IMG/VR virus record: IMGVR_UViG_3300031975_000159
Span: 1 to 26,693 of that record
Strand: one strand, 5' to 3'
Source: a virus
Length of the DNA stretch: 26,693 nucleotides
This document shows positions 22,802 through 26,693 of the stretch, one piece after another (position 1 is the first letter of the stretch; each line of letters starts with the position of its first letter). The translations under genes and the position numbers were made by a program. The notes below the pieces were generated by a model. The model saw nothing but the letters and a program-made list of their open reading frames with translations, did not search any database and had not been told where the DNA came from.

Positions 22802-23245
22802 CTATTTTGTGAAACCTGCACCGAAGTACAGACCAACGATTGCTGATACTATATGTGTATCTAGTGGTGTTATTACGAAACCATTAGCTGACTTCCATTG
22901 TATTGCTTCTTCAGGGCCAAACAACCAATTTGCAAAGCCACCTTGCACTTCTGTGTAGCCTACAATAACGCTTACTTCAGGATACCACACTGCCACTACC
23001 TTTGGCAAGACAATAATTGATCCTACAGCAGATAATGCTATAAGTCTACGTGTCCAAGCAAAGTGTGAATCGTTCTTACCTGCGTTACGAGCAGCGTTAA
23101 CTTGCTCTGCTTTGAAGTTAGCCCTAGCTAAAAGCATTTTATTCTGTTCAGCCTTAGTCTTGTTAGACTGACCCCATATAGACATGACTCCACCTAAGAT
23201 GGTAGAGAAAAGCATAGTGATTAATTCTAAAGGTAAGCCAAACAT
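22802..23245 (-). CDS. Three-helix holin-like membrane protein, 147 aa
   Basis: The layout is a first membrane helix at about 5-25 (LPLELITMLFSTILGGVMSI), a charged amphipathic helix about 27-65, a second membrane helix about 68-87 (LIALSAVGSIIVLPKVVAV), and a third about 128-145. This is the arrangement of the GTA_holin_3TM family. A holin would let the lysozyme reach the murein. It is coupled to the lysozyme gene by TAATG overlap (23243-23247), with GGAGATAAGTA as ribosome site. Without a search, another small membrane protein cannot be excluded. Confidence 0.65.
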   Translation of the reverse strand: MFGLPLELITMLFSTILGGVMSIWGQSNKTKAEQNKMLLARANFKAEQVNAARNAGKNDSHFAWTRRLIALSAVGSIIVLPKVVAVWYPEVSVIVGYTEVQGGFANWLFGPEEAIQWKSANGFVITPLDTHIVSAIVGLYFGAGFTK

Positions 23246-24369
23246 TACTTATCTCCACGTAGTTTAGCAGGTCTAGAATCACGAAGTTTATTTATCATAG
23301 GCATAAGATCCGATTTTAAAGTTTTAGGTGTGCCTTGACCTGCTTCACTACCCTCAACAGAAGACCATATGTCAGCTATTCTTTGTAGTAAATCTTCTTC
23401 TGACTTTTCACGTTTCATCCAGTTATCAAATCCTGCTTCTTTAAGAGCTAGTCTTCCTATACGCTCTTGTACTTCTGCTGTATATACAGTATCTTTTGTA
23501 AGACCTAATTTTTCTGCCCAATAACCTTTCTGTGGTTTTTCAGCAGTGCCATTAGGACCAAATAAAGAATCTTTAAGTACTTGATATTTACCTACAGCAC
23601 TTGAACCCAATTTAGTATTTGGTATTTTTCCTTTGGTTGCATTAATTAAATCTATTTGATACTCTTCTACTTCAGCTAATGTCATTTCTCTTAAAGGTTT
23701 ATTAGGTTTAACAAACTTACCATGCCCATACACTAACTCATATTCATTTGCAGGTAAACCATTCTTTTTTTGTAAAGCAAAACCATCAGGATTAGCACCT
23801 TCCCCAAAAGCAATACGATCTAACATGTCTTGGGTTGGTGTTTCCTCTGGAGTATACTCAGTCTTTATTTCAGGCTTAGTCATTAACCCTTGAGTAGGGA
23901 CATCAATTTCTTTAGGTGGAATATATCTTTCAAAAGTGGATCTCCAATCTTCTTCCGTACCACCTTGAATTTTAGATTCTTCATCTACTAACAAAGCACC
24001 AAGCCAACCTTTACCTATATCAGCAACTTTTATATCATCTTTAGTTTTAGTATCTTCATTAAATTCTTGTCTTGCACCTAAAGATCTACTACGCATACCA
24101 TCAACAATTTTCTTTGTTTCTGCTAAAGTACCCCTTACAGATTGCACACCATCGCTTGTATCTGTATTAACAGAATCTACTTCAGCTTCAGCTAATATTT
24201 CTTTTGCTAATGTATCTCTATTATATTTTGTACTGCCAAATGACATATTTAATACCTTATCTTTGCTGTTGTTATACTGCTGCCCCAGCACCGCCAGTGA
24301 TTCCGTGGAAAAGAAGCTTACCAAATAAACCACCAATAGCAGCCTGATTATCTGCTGCAATCTGTGCAT
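23245..24369 (-). CDS. Lambda-R-like lysozyme (GH104-type transglycosylase) with signal peptide, 374 aa
   Basis: The C-terminal half matches the phage lambda endolysin R fold. Catalytic E190 lies in RIAFGEGANPDG, followed by SSAVGKYQVLK (256-266; SxGAGRYQLL in lambda), a YWAEKLGL helix and IADIWSSVEG (331-340; NIWASLPG in lambda). The start chosen, ATG 24369, has AAAAGGAGG six bases upstream and opens a classic signal peptide: MHRLQQIIR, hydrophobic LLLVVYLVSFF, then STESLA before the likely cut. This overlaps the upstream gene out of frame by 98 bases. The shorter start ATG 24246 (MSFGSTKYN, AAGG upstream, 333 aa) would give a cytoplasmic or virion form, so dual starts are possible. Confidence 0.75.
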   Translation of the reverse strand: MHRLQQIIRLLLVVYLVSFFSTESLAVLGQQYNNSKDKVLNMSFGSTKYNRDTLAKEILAEAEVDSVNTDTSDGVQSVRGTLAETKKIVDGMRSRSLGARQEFNEDTKTKDDIKVADIGKGWLGALLVDEESKIQGGTEEDWRSTFERYIPPKEIDVPTQGLMTKPEIKTEYTPEETPTQDMLDRIAFGEGANPDGFALQKKNGLPANEYELVYGHGKFVKPNKPLREMTLAEVEEYQIDLINATKGKIPNTKLGSSAVGKYQVLKDSLFGPNGTAEKPQKGYWAEKLGLTKDTVYTAEVQERIGRLALKEAGFDNWMKREKSEEDLLQRIADIWSSVEGSEAGQGTPKTLKSDLMPMINKLRDSRPAKLRGDK

Positions 24370-26302
24370 CAATCGCCTCCTTTTGAGCAGTTATACCCAT
24401 CTGCGACATAATAATGTTATTAGCTCTATCTGATGAACTCTCTGCTGACTTCCATGCCATAGACATCATGTCACGCTCACGCTGCCAGATCTGATCTATT
24501 GTAGATGCAGTAAAAGCATTAGCTGTTTTAGCAGACTCAGCGTTAGCTATATTCTGTGCAGCACTATTTGTAGTCGCTACCTTCTGTCTCCAAGATGCAT
24601 TTGCTTGTGCAATCACAAGTTGATTAGTTGCGTTGAATTGATCTCTCTGATTTATTACATCTGTATTAAACTTAGTCATAGCATTTGTAGCATCAGCATC
24701 AAACTGAGCCATAGCATTAGACTGACTTACATTAAATTGTTCTACTTGCGATTTCATATTAGCCATGAATTGATTAGTTTGATTTTCACTAGTAGCGTTA
24801 AATTGATTTGCTGCATTCTGTGCTGCTGTGTCAGTAAGAATAGATTGGATCATACTCTGAGACTTAAAGATTTCTGTTTGTTGTCTGTTAGACAAGTTAG
24901 ACATATCCATCTGTAAGAAAGACTGAGCATTCTGTGCTGCAGCTTGTTGCTGATTAGATAAGTTAGATAACTCTAGGTTAGCTATAGCGGATGCTTCAGC
25001 CATTACCATAGCTTGACGGTTATTTAGATTAGCCATGTTAACTGTATTAGCGTTACGAGAGTTCTCTAGTGCTACCTGTTGTTCAGCAGTAAAGTTCATG
25101 TTGGCAACGTCAGCAATACGAGATGCGTTTTGAACTTTAGCTTGGAAGTTTTGATCAAATTCCTGACCCATAAATGCAGCACGTTGTTCAGCTGCAAGCA
25201 TGGCACGTTGTTGTCTGTTTGACAAGTTAGCCATCTCAAAGCCAGCTACAGTCTGTGCATCTGCAGCAGCTATAGGTAGTGCAGCTTCCATTGCAGCTTG
25301 TACAAGTGCTTGTCCTGCCATAGATGAAGCACCTAAACCACGAGCAGTCATTGCAGCTGTAGCATTACGCAATGCTCCTGCAGCCCACGCAGGTGTAGCC
25401 CCTTCTTCAAAGTCTGCCATCAAGCCATCAAGTTGACCTTTTACAGTAGCTTTCTCTGAAGGTGTAGCCTCTGCAGCTTGCACTTGCTCTGTAAAAGCAG
25501 CAGCCTTAACAGCATCAGCTGAGCCAGAAATAATTTCCCCTTCTTGAATTTCCCTAGTGACAGGGTTATTCATTACAATACTACTACCTTGTGCTGCTTT
25601 TACGTTACCTACTGCAGTGTCAGTAGGCTCCATAGTTACACCCTCAAAGGTAGACCCTTCTGAAAGTGTACCTTGAGCAGCTTGTGTCTTATCTACTTCA
25701 GTTTGTACTTCAGACTTAGACGTATCAACTTCTGCTTTAGATGTAGTAATAGCATCAGGAGTAATAGCTTGATCTGCATCTCCTACTTTAGTGACAGTAC
25801 CTTGAGGTGCAGGGCCTAATTCTCCTGTACCAGTAGTAATAAGCTGATCACTAGTAGGAGTAATTTTATCTACGGTTTGATCTGTCGTTAATGATGCAGG
25901 ATCAACTATTGCATCTGCAGTTTTTTGTCTTACTGCACCTTGTACTATATTAGAAAGCTCTCCTTGTAATTCATTGACTTTATTCTGGGCGTCAGTTACT
26001 TTTTGTTGAGCAGCATTAGTTCCATCAACATTAACTGGCAATCCTTCAGCAACCATTTTAGCAGTTTGAGCTTGTTCATTAGCTAACAAAGTTTGTTGTT
26101 TAATAAGATTTTGTTTTGCAGCTGTTAACTGACTATTTAGTTTTGTGGTGTCTCCACCTTCAGCATAGCCTGAAACCTTTTTAGCCTTAGCTTCTGCTGC
26201 TTCAGCTTCTGCTTCAGAGCCATAAGATTTACCTATAGTAGACCCATGCTCTCCTGTCCAAGACCCTCCAGATCCACCAGCACTAACTAAAAATTTTGCC
26301 AT
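24272..26302 (-). CDS. Ala/Gln/Asn-rich virion structural protein, 676 aa
   Basis: The N-terminal half has a Gly-rich start (MAKFLVSAGGSGGSWTGEHG), a coiled coil about 55-117, and a Thr/Val/Glu-rich linker with many VDKTQ-like repeats. The C-terminal half (about 300-640) is a long polar helix. It contains spaced repeats of N-L-[SN]-N-[RQ]-Q (about residues 356, 426, 447, 470) and later QFNATS/QFNVSQ/QFDADAT-type repeats. It resembles long rod or internal tail proteins of podoviruses. The C-terminus ends in a Gly/Ala-hydrophobic patch (GGLFGKLLFHGITGGAGAAV). Its 3' end contains the nested start of the lysozyme. Confidence 0.7.
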   Translation of the reverse strand: MAKFLVSAGGSGGSWTGEHGSTIGKSYGSEAEAEAAEAKAKKVSGYAEGGDTTKLNSQLTAAKQNLIKQQTLLANEQAQTAKMVAEGLPVNVDGTNAAQQKVTDAQNKVNELQGELSNIVQGAVRQKTADAIVDPASLTTDQTVDKITPTSDQLITTGTGELGPAPQGTVTKVGDADQAITPDAITTSKAEVDTSKSEVQTEVDKTQAAQGTLSEGSTFEGVTMEPTDTAVGNVKAAQGSSIVMNNPVTREIQEGEIISGSADAVKAAAFTEQVQAAEATPSEKATVKGQLDGLMADFEEGATPAWAAGALRNATAAMTARGLGASSMAGQALVQAAMEAALPIAAADAQTVAGFEMANLSNRQQRAMLAAEQRAAFMGQEFDQNFQAKVQNASRIADVANMNFTAEQQVALENSRNANTVNMANLNNRQAMVMAEASAIANLELSNLSNQQQAAAQNAQSFLQMDMSNLSNRQQTEIFKSQSMIQSILTDTAAQNAANQFNATSENQTNQFMANMKSQVEQFNVSQSNAMAQFDADATNAMTKFNTDVINQRDQFNATNQLVIAQANASWRQKVATTNSAAQNIANAESAKTANAFTASTIDQIWQRERDMMSMAWKSAESSSDRANNIIMSQMGITAQKEAIDAQIAADNQAAIGGLFGKLLFHGITGGAGAAV

Positions 26303-26323
26303 GTCTTTTAACTTTCTTTTTAT

Positions 26324-26693
26324 TTACCACTTGCCTTGTTTAGCACCTATTAAGTACAGAACAACTATCAATGCACCTACACCTGCTAGTACCATAAGAG
26401 TTATTATTACACCATTAATACAGTTATCTATAAACTCTTTTTGTGCGTATACCGCATCTCTTTGTGCCTTACGTTGTTCGCCTTCTATTCTTACTATCTC
26501 TTTCCAAGATGACGGTCCATAAACAAAAGAGATGTATTCCTTTAGCTCTTCTCTCATCTCCTTGAGCTTCTGCTTTTGTGTCCAGATCTCTAAGGCAGTA
26601 GCCTGAGTGTCACTAAACATCTTATACATTGGCGGCTTCTGAGCTTTTTTCTCTAAGAAGTCTAGGTCACTTACCGCCTTAGACCATTGAGAT
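26324..26693 (-). CDS. Structural-region protein with C-terminal membrane anchor, partial at window edge
   Basis: The frame remains open to the right edge of the window. Upstream of the first internal ATG (26629) the codons continue ...SQWSKAVSDLDFLEKKAQKPP, with no stop and a natural continuation, so the gene likely starts outside the window and ATG 26629 is internal. The visible part has a Lys/Glu-rich coiled segment (WTQKQKLKEMREELKEYI), a YGPSSWKEIVRIE motif and a C-terminal membrane helix (VIITLMVLAGVGALIVVLYL) ending in a short basic tail. No family name is given. The anchor at the C-terminus suggests contact with the host membrane or an assembly role. Confidence 0.7.
   Translation of the reverse strand, partial: SQWSKAVSDLDFLEKKAQKPPMYKMFSDTQATALEIWTQKQKLKEMREELKEYISFVYGPSSWKEIVRIEGEQRKAQRDAVYAQKEFIDNCINGVIITLMVLAGVGALIVVLYLIGAKQGKW

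Noticed and set aside
24605-24916. Open frame opposite the 676-aa protein
   Set aside because: Low-complexity Ile/Ser/Leu product that mirrors the Asn/Gln repeats of the sense gene.
1-26693. CRISPR array or insertion sequence
   Set aside because: No regularly spaced direct repeats and no transposase-like protein were seen; the only repeats are the 26-bp pair and the coding repeats reported.

Overview
The window looks like one contiguous piece of a tailed-phage (or prophage) genome, AT-rich and densely packed. Nearly every gene junction is an ATGA or TAATG overlap or a gap of a few bases. No ribosomal RNA, tRNA, CRISPR array or insertion sequence was seen. The gene set is a T7-like replication module combined with marine nucleotide-metabolism genes: separate TOPRIM primase, DnaB/gp4-type helicase, family A DNA polymerase, Cas4/RecB-type exonuclease, T7-type endonuclease I, ThyX, MazG, DUF3310 and a class II (cobalamin-dependent) ribonucleotide reductase. 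The polymerase carries a CxxC...CxxC insert resembling the DnaJ central domain. From memory, that insert is the hallmark of HMO-2011-type podoviruses of marine Alphaproteobacteria (SAR116, Roseobacter and SAR11 relatives), so my best guess is a member of, or relative of, that group. No database search was possible.

Layout. (1) 1-3490, plus strand: a run of small early genes, mostly of unknown function, including a helix-hairpin-helix DNA-repair-like protein, a membrane peptide and several ORFs under 60 codons. A perfect 26-bp repeat containing a 7-bp-arm hairpin occurs twice here, once between genes and once inside a gene. (2) 3487-4877: a tyrosine recombinase and an HNH endonuclease. (3) 4867-8650: primase, small genes, ThyX, further small genes and the helicase. 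(4) 8663-13153: DNA polymerase, a conserved protein that may be the ssDNA-binding protein, an Fe-S PD-(D/E)XK nuclease, a DUF6447-like protein and endonuclease I. A strong sigma-70-type promoter straddles the end of the polymerase gene. (5) 13155-16514: DUF3310, MazG, ribonucleotide reductase, a small membrane peptide and a small helical protein that may be an Acb2-type nucleotide sponge. (6) 16515-16556: a hairpin terminator where the two transcription units converge. (7) 16549-26693, minus strand: late genes, read right to left. These are a C-terminally membrane-anchored protein cut by the window edge, a Gln/Asn/Ala-rich structural protein, a lambda-R-like lysozyme, a three-helix holin, two conserved structural proteins and a 1202-residue internal-virion-type protein.

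How the genes fit together. The plus-strand operon should break down or recombine host DNA (exonuclease, endonuclease I), make dNTPs (RNR, ThyX, MazG) and copy the genome (primase, helicase, polymerase). The minus-strand operon makes virion parts and the lysis pair. The recombinase suggests integration or genome resolution, but no repressor or attachment site was recognised. The points I would check first are a well-formed signal peptide with its own strong Shine-Dalgarno nested out of frame in the gene upstream of the lysozyme, the duplicated palindrome, the possible Acb2-like protein, and altered catalytic motifs in the integrase and ThyX.
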